The notes: generated by a model not told the origin, from the sequence alone. Positions 42,171 to 50,746 are shown, counted from the stretch's first letter. The stretch is DNA of 64,000 nt from Variovorax brevis (GCF_030317105.1 NZ_JASZYG010000009.1:169420-233419); one strand, 5' to 3'. Numbers and translations are program-made.

Positions 42171-42704
42171 ATGTCCCGAGTAGGAAAAATGCCGGTCGCC
42201 ATCCCCGCTGGCGTGGATGTGTCGATCAAGGACGACCAGATCAATGTCAAGGGCACGGGCGGCACGCTCGCACTGCACCGCAATGCATTGGTCAACGTCA
42301 CCAACGCCGATGGCAAGCTGAGCTTCGTTCCCGCCAACGATTCGCGTGAAGCGAATGCGATGAGCGGCACGCTGCGTCAGCTGGTCAACAACATGGTCGT
42401 CGGTGTCACCAAGGGCTTTGAAAAGAAGCTGAACCTGGTCGGCGTGGGCTACAAGGCCGCTGCCCAGGGCGCCAAGCTGAACCTCCAGGTCGGCTATTCG
42501 CATCCGGTCAACATCGACATGCCGCAAGGCATCACCGTTGCCACCCCGACCCCGACCGAAGTCGTGATCAAGGGTGCCGACCGTCAACGTGTCGGCCAAA
42601 TCGCCGCTGAGATCCGCGCTGTTCGTCCGCCCGAGCCCTACAAGGGCAAGGGGATCCGATATTCGGACGAGAAGATCGTGATCAAAGAGACCAAGAAGAA
42701 GTAA
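42171..42704 (+). CDS. rplF: 50S ribosomal protein L6
   Basis: This 177-residue protein is L6 (MSRVGKMPVAIPAGVDV ... IRAVRPPEPYKGKGIRYSDEKIVIKETKKK). It lies near the GTPase-associated region of the 50S subunit. The ATG at 42171 follows GAGGAG, which decides the start over an in-frame upstream codon. Confidence 0.98.
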   Translation: MSRVGKMPVAIPAGVDVSIKDDQINVKGTGGTLALHRNALVNVTNADGKLSFVPANDSREANAMSGTLRQLVNNMVVGVTKGFEKKLNLVGVGYKAAAQGAKLNLQVGYSHPVNIDMPQGITVATPTPTEVVIKGADRQRVGQIAAEIRAVRPPEPYKGKGIRYSDEKIVIKETKKK

Positions 42705-42715
42705 GGGGCAGCAAA

Positions 42716-43084
42716 ATGGTGTTGACCAAAAAAGCACAACGTCTGCGTCGCTCGCGCCAGACCCGCATCCGGATCGCTACGCAAGGCGTGGCGCGCCTCA
42801 CGGTGAACCGGACCAACCTGCACATCTACGCCACCGTCATCTCCGGCGACGGCGCGAAGGTGCTCGCCTCTGCGTCGACGGCCGAAGCCGAAGTTCGCAG
42901 CTCGCTCGGCGCGTCGGGCAAGGGTGGCAATGCCGCCGCGGCCACGCTGATCGGCAAGCGCATCGCTGAAAAGGCGAAGGCTGCTGGCGTCGAGAAGGTT
43001 GCATTCGACCGCGCAGGTTTCGCATACCACGGCCGCGTCAAGGCGCTGGCTGATGCAGCCCGCGAAGCCGGCCTGCAGTTCTAA
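42716..43084 (+). CDS. rplR: 50S ribosomal protein L18
   Basis: This 122-residue L18 has the basic N-terminus KKAQRLRRSRQTRIRI and the conserved VAFDRAGFAYHGRVKALADAAREAGLQF end. With L5 it binds 5S rRNA. It is 11 bp after rplF. Confidence 0.98.
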   Translation: MVLTKKAQRLRRSRQTRIRIATQGVARLTVNRTNLHIYATVISGDGAKVLASASTAEAEVRSSLGASGKGGNAAAATLIGKRIAEKAKAAGVEKVAFDRAGFAYHGRVKALADAAREAGLQF

Positions 43085-43095
43085 GGAATTTGAAA

Positions 43096-43614
43096 ATGGC
43101 AAAGATTCAAGCAAGAACGCAGAACGAAGGACCCGAAGACGGTTTGCGCGAGAAGATGATCGCGATCAACCGCGTCACCAAGGTGGTGAAGGGTGGTCGT
43201 ATCCTCGGTTTCGCAGCACTCACCGTGGTCGGCGACGGCGACGGCAAGGTCGGCATGGGCAAGGGCAAGTCCAAGGAAGTGCCTGCTGCCGTGCAAAAGG
43301 CGATGGAAGAAGCCCGTCGCAACCTGTTCAAGATCTCGATCAAGAACGGCACGCTGCATCACCGCGTGACGGGTCACCATGGCGCCGCTTCGGTCGTCAT
43401 GATCCCCGCTCCCAAGGGTACCGGCATCATCGCCGGCGGCCCGATGCGCGCCGTGTTCGAAGTCCTGGGCATCACCGACATCGTGGCCAAGAGCCATGGT
43501 TCGTCGAACCCCTACAACATGGTCCGTGCCACGCTGGACGGCCTGAAGAACTCGACGACTGCGTCCGAAGTCGCCGCCAAGCGCGGTCTGACGGTCGAAC
43601 AGCTGTTCGCCTGA
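43096..43614 (+). CDS. rpsE: 30S ribosomal protein S5
   Basis: This 172-residue S5 has the double-stranded-RNA-binding part (DGLREKMIAINRVTKVVKGGRILGFAALTVVGDGDGKVGMGKGKSKE) and the C-terminal fold ending VEQLFA. It takes part in decoding fidelity and the mRNA helicase ring. The ATG at 43096 is preferred over TTG at 43090. Confidence 0.98.
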   Translation: MAKIQARTQNEGPEDGLREKMIAINRVTKVVKGGRILGFAALTVVGDGDGKVGMGKGKSKEVPAAVQKAMEEARRNLFKISIKNGTLHHRVTGHHGAASVVMIPAPKGTGIIAGGPMRAVFEVLGITDIVAKSHGSSNPYNMVRATLDGLKNSTTASEVAAKRGLTVEQLFA

Positions 43615-43628
43615 GACGGAGCACCGAT

Positions 43629-43811
43629 ATGACGCAACAACAAACCGTCAAGGTCCAACTGGTCAAAAGCCCGATTGGCACCAAGGTATCGCATCGCGCC
43701 ACGGTTCGTGGCCTGGGCCTGCGCAAGCTCAACTCCGTGTCGGAGTTGCAGGACACGCCCGCGGTGCGCGGCATGATCAACAAGATCAGTTATCTGGTCA
43801 AAGTGCTGTAA
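43629..43811 (+). CDS. rpmD: 50S ribosomal protein L30
   Basis: This is a 60-residue L30 (MTQQQTVKVQLVKSPIG ... GLRKLNSVSELQDTPAVRGMINKISYLVKV). It lies between rpsE and rplO, the usual order. ATG at 43629 follows GACGGAG. Confidence 0.98.
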   Translation: MTQQQTVKVQLVKSPIGTKVSHRATVRGLGLRKLNSVSELQDTPAVRGMINKISYLVKVL

Positions 43812-43822
43812 GCGAGACTGAT

Positions 43823-44254
43823 ATGGAACTCAATGGCATCAAGCCGGCAGACGGCGCGAAGCACTACAAGCGTCGCGTTGGCCGCGGCATCGGCTCCGGC
43901 CTCGGCAAGACCGCAGGTCGTGGTCACAAGGGTCAGAAGTCGCGTGCAGGCGGCTTCCACAAGGTGGGCTTCGAAGGCGGTCAAATGCCTTTGCAGCGTC
44001 GCCTGCCCAAGCGCGGCTTCAAGTCGCAAACGCTCAAGTACAACGCCGAAGTCACGCTGGCCGCTCTCGAGCAGCTCGGCCTGGCCGAAGTCGACGTGCT
44101 GGCACTGAAGCAAGCTGGCCTGGTTGGCCAGATGGCCAAGGTCGTCAAGATCGTCAAGACGGGCGAACTCACGAAGTCGGTCAAGTTGACCGGCGTCGGT
44201 GCAACCGCCGGTGCCAAGGCTGCGATCGAAGCAGCCGGTGGCAGCGTCGCTTGA
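43823..44254 (+). CDS. rplO: 50S ribosomal protein L15
   Basis: This 143-residue L15 has the Gly/Arg/Lys-rich N-terminal extension (KRRVGRGIGSGLGKTAGRGHKGQKSRAGG) that enters the 23S rRNA core. It is the last ribosomal gene before secY. Confidence 0.98.
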   Translation: MELNGIKPADGAKHYKRRVGRGIGSGLGKTAGRGHKGQKSRAGGFHKVGFEGGQMPLQRRLPKRGFKSQTLKYNAEVTLAALEQLGLAEVDVLALKQAGLVGQMAKVVKIVKTGELTKSVKLTGVGATAGAKAAIEAAGGSVA

Positions 44255-44274
44255 CAGCAGGCTGAAAGCACTTC

Positions 44275-45588
44275 GTGGCAACTAACGCGGCAACGCTCGC
44301 AAAAACAGGCAAGTTCGGCGACCTGCGTCGTCGGCTCGTGTTTTTGCTGCTCGCCCTCGTGGTCTATCGCATCGGTGCGCACATCCCTGTGCCTGGCATC
44401 AACCCGGACCAGCTGGCTCAGCTGTTCCAGGGCCAGCAGGGTGGCATCCTGAGCTTGTTCAACATGTTCTCGGGCGGTGCGCTCTCGCGCTTCACCGTGT
44501 TCGCGCTGGGCATCATGCCGTACATCTCCGCGTCGATCATCATGCAATTGATGACCTACGTGCTTCCCAGCTTCGAGCAATTGAAGAAGGAAGGCGAGGC
44601 GGGCCGGCGCAAGATCACGCAGTACACGCGCTATGGCGCACTGGGCCTGGCCCTGTTCCAGTCGTTCAGCATTGCTGTGGCGCTGGAATCGTCGGCTGGC
44701 CTGGTGATCTCGCCTGGTTTCGGCTTCCGCATCACGGCCATGGTCAGCCTCACCGCTGGCTCGATGTTCCTGATGTGGCTGGGTGAACAGATCACCGAGC
44801 GCGGTTTGGGCAATGGCATCTCGATCCTGATCTTTGCAGGCATCGCGGCTGGCCTTCCCGGTGCGATCGGCGGCTTGCTCGAGCTGGTGCGTACCGGCGC
44901 GATGAACGTCCTCGTGGCGATCTTCATCGTGGCAGTGGTGGTGCTGGTGACCTGGTTCGTCGTGTTCGTCGAACGTGGTCAGCGCAAGATCCTGGTGAAC
45001 TATGCGCGGCGTCAGGTGGGCAACAAGGTGTACGGCGGCCAGTCGTCGCACCTGCCGCTGAAGCTGAACATGGCTGGCGTGATCCCGCCGATCTTCGCCT
45101 CGTCGATCATCCTCTTGCCGGCAACGGTGGTGGGCTGGTTCAGCACGGGTGAAGGCGGGTTCCGCTGGATCAAGGACATTGCCAGCGCGCTGCGCCCCGG
45201 CGAGCCCATCTATGTGCTGCTGTATGCCGCGGCGATCGTGTTCTTCTGCTTCTTCTACACGGCGTTGGTCTTCAACAGCCGCGAGACGGCAGACAACCTG
45301 AAGAAGAGTGGCGCGTTCATTCCGGGTATCCGCCCGGGTGACCAGACTGCTCGGTATATCGACAAGATCCTGGTTCGCCTGACGTTGGCCGGCGCGGTGT
45401 ATATCACCTTCGTCTGCCTGCTTCCGGAGTTCCTGATCCTGAAATACAACGTGCCGTTCTACTTCGGTGGGACTTCACTGCTGATCATCGTGGTTGTCAC
45501 GATGGACTTCATGGCTCAGGTTCAGAACTACATGATGTCCCAGCAATACGAATCGCTGCTCAAGAAAGCAAATTTCAAGACTTCTTGA
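44275..45588 (+). CDS. secY: Preprotein translocase subunit SecY
   Basis: SecY is the channel of the SecYEG translocon in the inner membrane. The 437-residue protein has ten helices; the first (FLLLALVVYRIGAHIPVPGI) and the plug region (GGALSRFTVFALGIMPYISASIIMQL) are plain. Translation starts at a GTG with only a weak ribosome binding site (CTGAAAG), which may tie its yield to rplO translation. The spacing to rplO is 20 bp. Confidence 0.97.
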   Translation: MATNAATLAKTGKFGDLRRRLVFLLLALVVYRIGAHIPVPGINPDQLAQLFQGQQGGILSLFNMFSGGALSRFTVFALGIMPYISASIIMQLMTYVLPSFEQLKKEGEAGRRKITQYTRYGALGLALFQSFSIAVALESSAGLVISPGFGFRITAMVSLTAGSMFLMWLGEQITERGLGNGISILIFAGIAAGLPGAIGGLLELVRTGAMNVLVAIFIVAVVVLVTWFVVFVERGQRKILVNYARRQVGNKVYGGQSSHLPLKLNMAGVIPPIFASSIILLPATVVGWFSTGEGGFRWIKDIASALRPGEPIYVLLYAAAIVFFCFFYTALVFNSRETADNLKKSGAFIPGIRPGDQTARYIDKILVRLTLAGAVYITFVCLLPEFLILKYNVPFYFGGTSLLIIVVVTMDFMAQVQNYMMSQQYESLLKKANFKTS

Positions 45589-45633
45589 ACGAGCGCTGTC
45601 CCACACAAGTTGTAGAGATTTAGGAGTTATCAA

Positions 45634-45747
45634 ATGAGAGTTTCGGCTTCGGTCAAGACCATCTGTCGCAATTGCAAGATCATCCGCCGCAAGGGTGTGG
45701 TGCGTGTGATCTGTACCGACCCGCGCCATAAGCAGCGCCAGGGTTGA
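45634..45747 (+). CDS. rpmJ: 50S ribosomal protein L36
   Basis: This is a 37-residue L36 of the zinc-binding type. Ligands C11, C14, C27 and H32 are all present (KTICRNCKIIRRKGVVRVIC ... PRHKQ). TAGGAG precedes the ATG at 45634. In many proteobacteria infA lies between secY and rpmJ; here the gap is only 45 bp and has no such gene. Confidence 0.96.
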   Translation: MRVSASVKTICRNCKIIRRKGVVRVICTDPRHKQRQG

Positions 45748-45771
45748 TTAGAGAAACACAAGAGGACGCAC

Positions 45772-46137
45772 ATGGCACGTATTGCTGGCATCAACATTCC
45801 GCCGCACAAGCACGCTGAAATCGGCCTGACGGCCATCTTCGGCATCGGTCGCACCCGCGCTCGCAAGATCTGCGAAGCCACCGGCATCGACTACTCGAAG
45901 AAGATCAAGGATCTGACGGACGCCGATCTCGAGAAGATCCGCGACCAGATCGCTCTCTTCACGATCGAAGGTGACCTGCGTCGCGAGACGACGATGAACA
46001 TCAAGCGTTTGATGGACATCGGCTGCTACCGCGGCTTCCGTCATCGCCGTGGCCTGCCGATGCGCGGCCAGCGCACGCGCACCAATGCCCGCACCCGCAA
46101 GGGTCCGCGCAAGGCCGCGCAGTCCCTGAAGAAATAA
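45772..46137 (+). CDS. rpsM: 30S ribosomal protein S13
   Basis: This 121-residue S13 begins MARIAGINIPPHKHAEIGLT and ends in the basic tail that contacts P-site tRNA (GQRTRTNARTRKGPRK). It opens the alpha-operon set, 24 bp after rpmJ. Confidence 0.98.
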   Translation: MARIAGINIPPHKHAEIGLTAIFGIGRTRARKICEATGIDYSKKIKDLTDADLEKIRDQIALFTIEGDLRRETTMNIKRLMDIGCYRGFRHRRGLPMRGQRTRTNARTRKGPRKAAQSLKK

Positions 46138-46149
46138 GGATAGAACAGC

Positions 46150-46554
46150 ATGGCTAAAGCACCTGCCAATAACGCAGCACAGCGCGTTCGCAAGAAGGTC
46201 CGCAAGAACGTTGCGGACGGCGTCGCTCACGTGCACGCTTCGTTCAACAACACCATCATCACGATCACCGATCGCCAGGGCAACGCCCTGTCGTGGGCTT
46301 CGTCGGGTGGCCAAGGCTTCAAGGGCTCGCGCAAGTCGACGCCTTTCGCAGCCCAGGTCGCATCGGAAGTCGCTGGTCGCGCCGCTGTTGAACAAGGCAT
46401 CAAGAACCTCGACGTCGAGATCAAGGGCCCCGGTCCTGGTCGTGAATCGTCGGTGCGCGCCCTGGCCGCACTGGGCATTCGCATCAACTCGATCGCCGAC
46501 GTGACGCCAGTTCCGCACAACGGCTGCCGTCCGCAAAAGCGCCGTCGCATCTGA
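46150..46554 (+). CDS. rpsK: 30S ribosomal protein S11
   Basis: This 134-residue S11 has the conserved VHASFNNTIITITDRQGNALSWASSGG core and ends VTPVPHNGCRPQKRRRI. It forms part of the 30S platform. A strong hairpin-plus-T structure follows its stop before rpsD. Confidence 0.98.
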   Translation: MAKAPANNAAQRVRKKVRKNVADGVAHVHASFNNTIITITDRQGNALSWASSGGQGFKGSRKSTPFAAQVASEVAGRAAVEQGIKNLDVEIKGPGPGRESSVRALAALGIRINSIADVTPVPHNGCRPQKRRRI

Positions 46555-46568
46555 GCGTTCGACGCCCG

Positions 46569-46608
46569 GCGCAGTCTGCTTGTCGGCAGCCTGCGCATTT
46601 TGTTTTTT
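46569..46608 (+). terminator. Terminator-like hairpin between rpsK and rpsD
   Basis: Outer arms GCGCAG (46569-46574) and CTGCGC (46591-46596) enclose inner arms CTGC/GCAG and a six-base loop. ATTTTGTTTTTT follows directly. The shape is that of an intrinsic terminator inside the operon, so it may act as a partial stop or attenuator. Confidence 0.65.
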
Positions 46609-46646
46609 CAACAAGCCCACCGCTGTCGGCACGCCGCTGACAGCTC

Positions 46647-46665
46647 CCGCAGGAAGAACCTGCGG
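46647..46665 (+). promoter_or_regulatory. Hairpin in the rpsD leader
   Basis: Perfect 7-bp arms CCGCAGG and CCTGCGG with a 5-base loop end 23 bases before the rpsD GTG. It could affect rpsD translation or be part of an S4-binding site; this is inference. Confidence 0.4.
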
Positions 46666-46688
46666 CAGATGACACAAAGGAAGATCTC

Positions 46689-47312
46689 GTGGCACGTTAC
46701 CTCGGCCCCAAGGCCAAACTCTCCCGCCGTGAAGGCACCGACCTGTTCCTCAAGAGCGCCCGCCGCTCCATCCAGGACAAGGCCAAGTTCGACTCCAAGC
46801 CCGGCCAGCACGGCCGTACTTCGGGTCAGCGCACGTCGGACTTCGGTCTGCAACTGCGTGAAAAGCAGAAGGTCAAGCGCATGTACGGCGTGCTCGAGAA
46901 GCAATTCCGCCGCTACTTCGAAGAAGCCGATCGTCGCCGTGGCAACACCGGCGCCAACCTGCTGTTCATCCTCGAATCGCGCCTGGACAACGTCGTCTAT
47001 CGCATGGGCTTCGGCTCGACCCGCGCTGAAGCACGTCAGCTCGTGTCGCACAAGGCCATCACGGTGAACGGCCAGTCGGTCAACATCCCGTCGTACCTGG
47101 TCAAGACCGGCGACGTGATCGCTGTTCGCGACAAGTCGAAGAAGCAGACCCGCATCGCTGAAGCGCTGCAACTGGCTGCACAAGTCGGCATGCCCGCATG
47201 GGTCGACGTCAACGCCGACAAGGCCGAAGGCGTCTTCAAGAAGGTGCCTGATCGCGACGAATTCGCGGCTGACATCAACGAATCGCTGATCGTCGAACTG
47301 TATTCGCGTTAA
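46689..47312 (+). CDS. rpsD: 30S ribosomal protein S4
   Basis: This 207-residue S4 starts MARYLGPKAKLSRREGTDLFLKSARRS and has the S4 RNA-binding domain (SRLDNVVYRMGFGSTRAEARQLVSHKAITVNG). It nucleates 30S assembly and in E. coli represses the alpha operon. Translation starts at GTG. The gene is set apart from rpsK by 134 bp with a terminator-like structure and a hairpin. Confidence 0.98.
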   Translation: MARYLGPKAKLSRREGTDLFLKSARRSIQDKAKFDSKPGQHGRTSGQRTSDFGLQLREKQKVKRMYGVLEKQFRRYFEEADRRRGNTGANLLFILESRLDNVVYRMGFGSTRAEARQLVSHKAITVNGQSVNIPSYLVKTGDVIAVRDKSKKQTRIAEALQLAAQVGMPAWVDVNADKAEGVFKKVPDRDEFAADINESLIVELYSR

Positions 47313-47324
47313 ACAGAAGACCAT

Positions 47325-47344
47325 GTGCCGCCAAAAGGTGGCAC
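47325..47344 (+). promoter_or_regulatory. Hairpin downstream of rpsD
   Basis: Arms GTGCCGCC and GGTGGCAC (one G-T pair) with an AAAA loop start 12 bases after the rpsD stop. A run of seven T lies 13 bases further on, so it is not a standard terminator. Confidence 0.45.
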
Positions 47345-47366
47345 GTACTTCGAGAATTTTTTTGTT

Positions 47367-47388
47367 CCCTGCGCACCAAAACGCAGGG
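47367..47388 (+). promoter_or_regulatory. Hairpin in the rpoA leader
   Basis: Perfect 7-bp arms CCCTGCG and CGCAGGG surround an 8-base loop. With the previous hairpin it occupies the 130-bp rpsD-rpoA spacer, a place where processing or attenuation could set the ratio of RNA polymerase alpha to ribosomal proteins. Confidence 0.4.
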
Positions 47389-47442
47389 TGCTTCACCAGC
47401 CTTACCGGTGTAACGAGCCGGGGGTATTGAGAGGAAGTCTGA

Positions 47443-48432
47443 ATGCAAACAACCCTGCTGAAACCCAAGACCATCCAGGTCGAGCAACTTGCGCCGAACA
47501 AGGCGAAGGTCACGCTCGAGCCCTTCGAGCGCGGCTACGGCCACACGCTCGGCAATGCGCTTCGTCGCGTGCTGCTCTCGTCGATGGTCGGTTATTCGGC
47601 TACCGAAGTCACGATCGCTGGCGTGCTCCATGAGTACTCGTCGATCGACGGCGTGCAAGAAGATGTGGTCAACATCCTCTTGAACCTCAAAGGCGTGGTG
47701 TTCAAGCTCCACAACCGCGATGAAGTCACGCTGAGCCTGCGCAAGGACGGCGAAGGCCCGGTGCTGGCCTCCGACATCCAGACGCCGCACGACGTCGAGA
47801 TCATCAACCCCGATCACGTGATCGCGCACTTGTCGCAAGGCGGCAAGCTCGACATGCAGATCAAGGTTGAAAAGGGTCGCGGCTACGTGCCCGGCACGAT
47901 GCGCCGCTACGCGGACGAGCCGACCAAGTCGATCGGCCGCATCGTTCTCGACGCGTCGTTCTCGCCGGTCAAGCGCGTGAGCTACACGGTCGAAAGCGCC
48001 CGCGTGGAACAGCGTACCGACCTGGACAAGCTGCTCGTCGAAATCGAAACCAACGGTGCGATCACTGCCGAAGACGCCGTGCGCGCCTCGGCCAAGATCC
48101 TGGTTGAACAACTCGCCGTGTTCGCGCAGCTCGAAGGCGGCGAACTGGCTGCGTTCGATGCGCCGGCACCGCGCAGCGCACAGCAATTCGATCCGATCCT
48201 GCTGCGCCCTGTGGACGAGCTGGAACTGACGGTGCGTTCGGCCAACTGCCTGAAGGCCGAAAACATCTACTACATCGGTGACCTGATCCAGCGCACCGAG
48301 AACGAGCTGCTCAAGACCCCGAACCTGGGTCGCAAGTCGCTCAACGAAATCAAGGAAGTGCTCGCCTCGCGTGGCCTCACCTTGGGCATGAAGCTCGAAA
48401 GCTGGCCGCCGGCCGGTCTCGACAAGCGTTAA
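47443..48432 (+). CDS. rpoA: RNA polymerase subunit alpha
   Basis: This is a 329-residue alpha subunit. The N-terminal assembly domain (FERGYGHTLGNALRRVLLSSMVG) and the C-terminal DNA- and activator-binding domain (LRPVDELELTVRSANCLKAENIYYIGDLIQRTENELLKTPNLGRKSLNEIKEVL) are complete. GAGGAAG precedes the ATG. Confidence 0.98.
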   Translation: MQTTLLKPKTIQVEQLAPNKAKVTLEPFERGYGHTLGNALRRVLLSSMVGYSATEVTIAGVLHEYSSIDGVQEDVVNILLNLKGVVFKLHNRDEVTLSLRKDGEGPVLASDIQTPHDVEIINPDHVIAHLSQGGKLDMQIKVEKGRGYVPGTMRRYADEPTKSIGRIVLDASFSPVKRVSYTVESARVEQRTDLDKLLVEIETNGAITAEDAVRASAKILVEQLAVFAQLEGGELAAFDAPAPRSAQQFDPILLRPVDELELTVRSANCLKAENIYYIGDLIQRTENELLKTPNLGRKSLNEIKEVLASRGLTLGMKLESWPPAGLDKR

Positions 48433-48514
48433 TAGTCACTCAAGCAAGCGGGAAACCGCGAAGGGCAGTACCTGACACGGCTGCCTTTATTAAAAACCTC
48501 GAAAGGAAATCAAA

Positions 48515-48913
48515 ATGCGCCACGGTCACGGCCTCCGCAAACTCAATCGCACCAGCTCGCACCGCCTCGCGATGCTGCAAAACATGATGAATTCGCTGAT
48601 CACTCACGAAGCCATCAAGACCACGCTGCCCAAGGCCAAGGAACTGCGCCGCGTCATCGAACCGATGATCACGCTGGCCAAGAAGCCCACGGTTGCCAAC
48701 AAGCGCCTGGCATTCGACCGCCTGCGCGATCGCGACACCGTCGTGAAGCTGTTCGCTGAACTCGGCCCGCGTTATCAAACGCGCCCGGGCGGCTACACCC
48801 GCATCCTGAAGATGGGTTTCCGTGTTGGCGACAACGCGCCCATGGCTTTGGTCGAACTGGTGGATCGCCCTGAAATTTCTGAAGAAGTTTCTGAGCAAGC
48901 AGCCGCAGAATAA
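48515..48913 (+). CDS. rplQ: 50S ribosomal protein L17
   Basis: This 132-residue L17 begins MRHGHGLRKLNRTSSHRLAMLQNM and ends the operon. It lies near the exit tunnel. GAAAGGA precedes its ATG at 48515. A tRNA gene follows after 18 bp. Confidence 0.98.
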   Translation: MRHGHGLRKLNRTSSHRLAMLQNMMNSLITHEAIKTTLPKAKELRRVIEPMITLAKKPTVANKRLAFDRLRDRDTVVKLFAELGPRYQTRPGGYTRILKMGFRVGDNAPMALVELVDRPEISEEVSEQAAAE

Positions 48914-48915
48914 GT

Positions 48916-48921
48916 TATAAT
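48916..48921 (+). promoter_or_regulatory. Consensus -10 element for the tRNA-fMet gene
   Basis: A perfect TATAAT sits two bases after the rplQ stop and about ten bases before the tRNA 5' end, the right distance for a start just upstream of the tRNA. No convincing -35 box was seen, so the tRNA may also be read from the operon. Confidence 0.45.
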
Positions 48922-48931
48922 TCCATCTTGC

Positions 48932-49008
<77 letters not shown>

Positions 49009-49016
49009 ATTTAAAA

Positions 49017-49044
49017 GGCCCTGATTTCGATCAGGGCCTTTTTT
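49017..49044 (+). terminator. Rho-independent terminator after rplQ/tRNA-fMet
   Basis: Perfect 9-bp arms GGCCCTGAT and ATCAGGGCC with a TTCG tetraloop are followed by six T. A run of A precedes the stem, so it could also work on the minus strand for the convergent CoA ligase gene. Confidence 0.93.
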
Positions 49045-49129
49045 CATTTGCGGTCCGGAATTGAAGAAAAGGCCGAAGTCTCGAAAGCCCAGCAATGGCA
49101 AGGCCCCTGCCGCAGCCTGAATTGCAGCC

Positions 49130-50746
49130 CTACATCTGCCGCAACTTGAAGCGCTGCAATTTGCCGGTTTCCGTACGCGGCAATGCCGGCACAAAGGCGA
49201 TCGCGCGCGGGTACTTGAAGGGCGCAATCGTCGACTTCACGTGGTCCTGCAGCGTCTTGACCATGGCCGCGTCGCCTTCGTGACCGGCGCGCAGCACGCA
49301 GAAGGCCTTGACGATCATTCCACGCTCCTCATCAGGCTCGCCGATCACGCCGCATTCGGCGACGGCCGGATGGCGCAGCAGGGCGTCTTCCACCTCGGGA
49401 CCGCCCACGTTGTAGCCCGCCGTGATGATCATGTCATCGTCACGTGCCTGGAAGAAGAAGTAGCCGTCTTCGTCCTGCACAAACGCATCGCCGGGGTAGT
49501 TCCAGCCTTCCTTCACGTAGTTCTGCTGGCGCGGATCGCCCAGGTAGCGGCAGCCTGTGGGGCCCATGACCGCGAGCTTGCCCACGGTGCCGCGCGGGAC
49601 TTCCTGGCCGTTGGCATCGACCACGCGTGCCGTGTACCCCGGCACCGCCTTGCCGATCGCGCCGCGCCGCACCTGATCGCCTGCCGAAGAAATGAAGATG
49701 TGGAACATCTCGGTAGCGCCGATGCCGTCGGTCATTTCGATGCCCGTAGCCTCTTTCCACATTTGGCGCGTGGCGTCCGGCAGGCCTTCGCCGGCGCTGA
49801 CGCACTTGCGCAGCGTCGGAACGCCCAGCGTCCTGGCGATGGGTGCCATCTGCCGATAGAAGGTGGGCGCCGTGAAGCACACGGTGGCCCCCGCGTCGTT
49901 GATGGTCCGCACCATGGACTCAGGCGTGTAGCCGGCATTGGGAAGCCAGACAGAGGCACCAGCGGACATCGGAAAGGTCAGCATGCCGCCCAAACCGAAG
50001 GTAAAAGCCAACGGCGGTGAACCCACGATGACGTCGTCCGCCGTCAGTTCCAGAACGCTCCTCGGCCAAGCCGCACAGGCAGCCAGCACATCGCGATGGC
50101 TGTGCACGGGCGCTTTCGGTTTGCCGGTGGTGCCGGACGTAAAGGCCATCAACGCGATGTCGTCGGATGACGTGGGTTCGCTCGCAAAACGACCGTCCTT
50201 GCGTGCGGCACGTGCTTCCAGCGAATCGGCGTCGGTGCCGTTGTTGAACAGGACGACGTTGCGCAGCGCCCCCAGTGCTTCTTCCTTGCGTGCCAGTTCC
50301 AGCTCTTCGGCAAGCCGGCCGTCGCACAGCGCCAGCGCCGGCTGGGCCTTTTCGAGGATGTCCCCCAGTTCACGCGCACGCAGCAGTGGCATGGTGGCCA
50401 GCGCGATCATTCCTGCCTTCACCACGCCAAGCCACGCCAGTGCCATGGAGACGGAGTTGCCGCCACGCAGCAGCACGCGATTGCCGCGAACCAGGCCGAA
50501 GTCTTCCGTCAGGACCTGCGCAATGCGATGGATCTCGACCCGTGCCTCGTTGTAGGTGAGGGTGCGTTCGGGCGAGCGGAGCATGGGCCGGTCGCCGTGA
50601 CCCTGGGCCTGCGCCTTGTCCAGCAGGGCATCGACCAGGTTCAGATAGTCCGGTATTTGCAGCTCCGGCAAGTCGTATCGAAACTGGGGCCACTGCTCGC
50701 GCGGCGGCAAACGGTCGTAGACGAATCGATCGAACGTGGCGCTCAT
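49130..50746 (-). CDS. Acyl-CoA ligase of the 2-aminobenzoate/benzoate type
   Basis: This is a 538-residue ANL-family enzyme that would activate an aromatic acid with ATP and CoA. The P-loop FTSGTTGKPK, the A5-like block DGIGATEMFHIFIS, YPGDAFVQDEDGYFFFQARDDDMI and the terminal catalytic Lys in PRTETGKLQRFKLR are present. The N-terminus (FVYDRLPPREQWPQFRYDLPELQIPDYLN) resembles 2-aminobenzoate-CoA ligases. The ATG at 50746 is fixed by GGAGG upstream on the minus strand. Substrate choice between benzoate and aminobenzoate cannot be made here. Its promoter region holds an ATAGTT-N8-AACTAT palindrome. Confidence 0.85.
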   Translation of the reverse strand: MSATFDRFVYDRLPPREQWPQFRYDLPELQIPDYLNLVDALLDKAQAQGHGDRPMLRSPERTLTYNEARVEIHRIAQVLTEDFGLVRGNRVLLRGGNSVSMALAWLGVVKAGMIALATMPLLRARELGDILEKAQPALALCDGRLAEELELARKEEALGALRNVVLFNNGTDADSLEARAARKDGRFASEPTSSDDIALMAFTSGTTGKPKAPVHSHRDVLAACAAWPRSVLELTADDVIVGSPPLAFTFGLGGMLTFPMSAGASVWLPNAGYTPESMVRTINDAGATVCFTAPTFYRQMAPIARTLGVPTLRKCVSAGEGLPDATRQMWKEATGIEMTDGIGATEMFHIFISSAGDQVRRGAIGKAVPGYTARVVDANGQEVPRGTVGKLAVMGPTGCRYLGDPRQQNYVKEGWNYPGDAFVQDEDGYFFFQARDDDMIITAGYNVGGPEVEDALLRHPAVAECGVIGEPDEERGMIVKAFCVLRAGHEGDAAMVKTLQDHVKSTIAPFKYPRAIAFVPALPRTETGKLQRFKLRQM

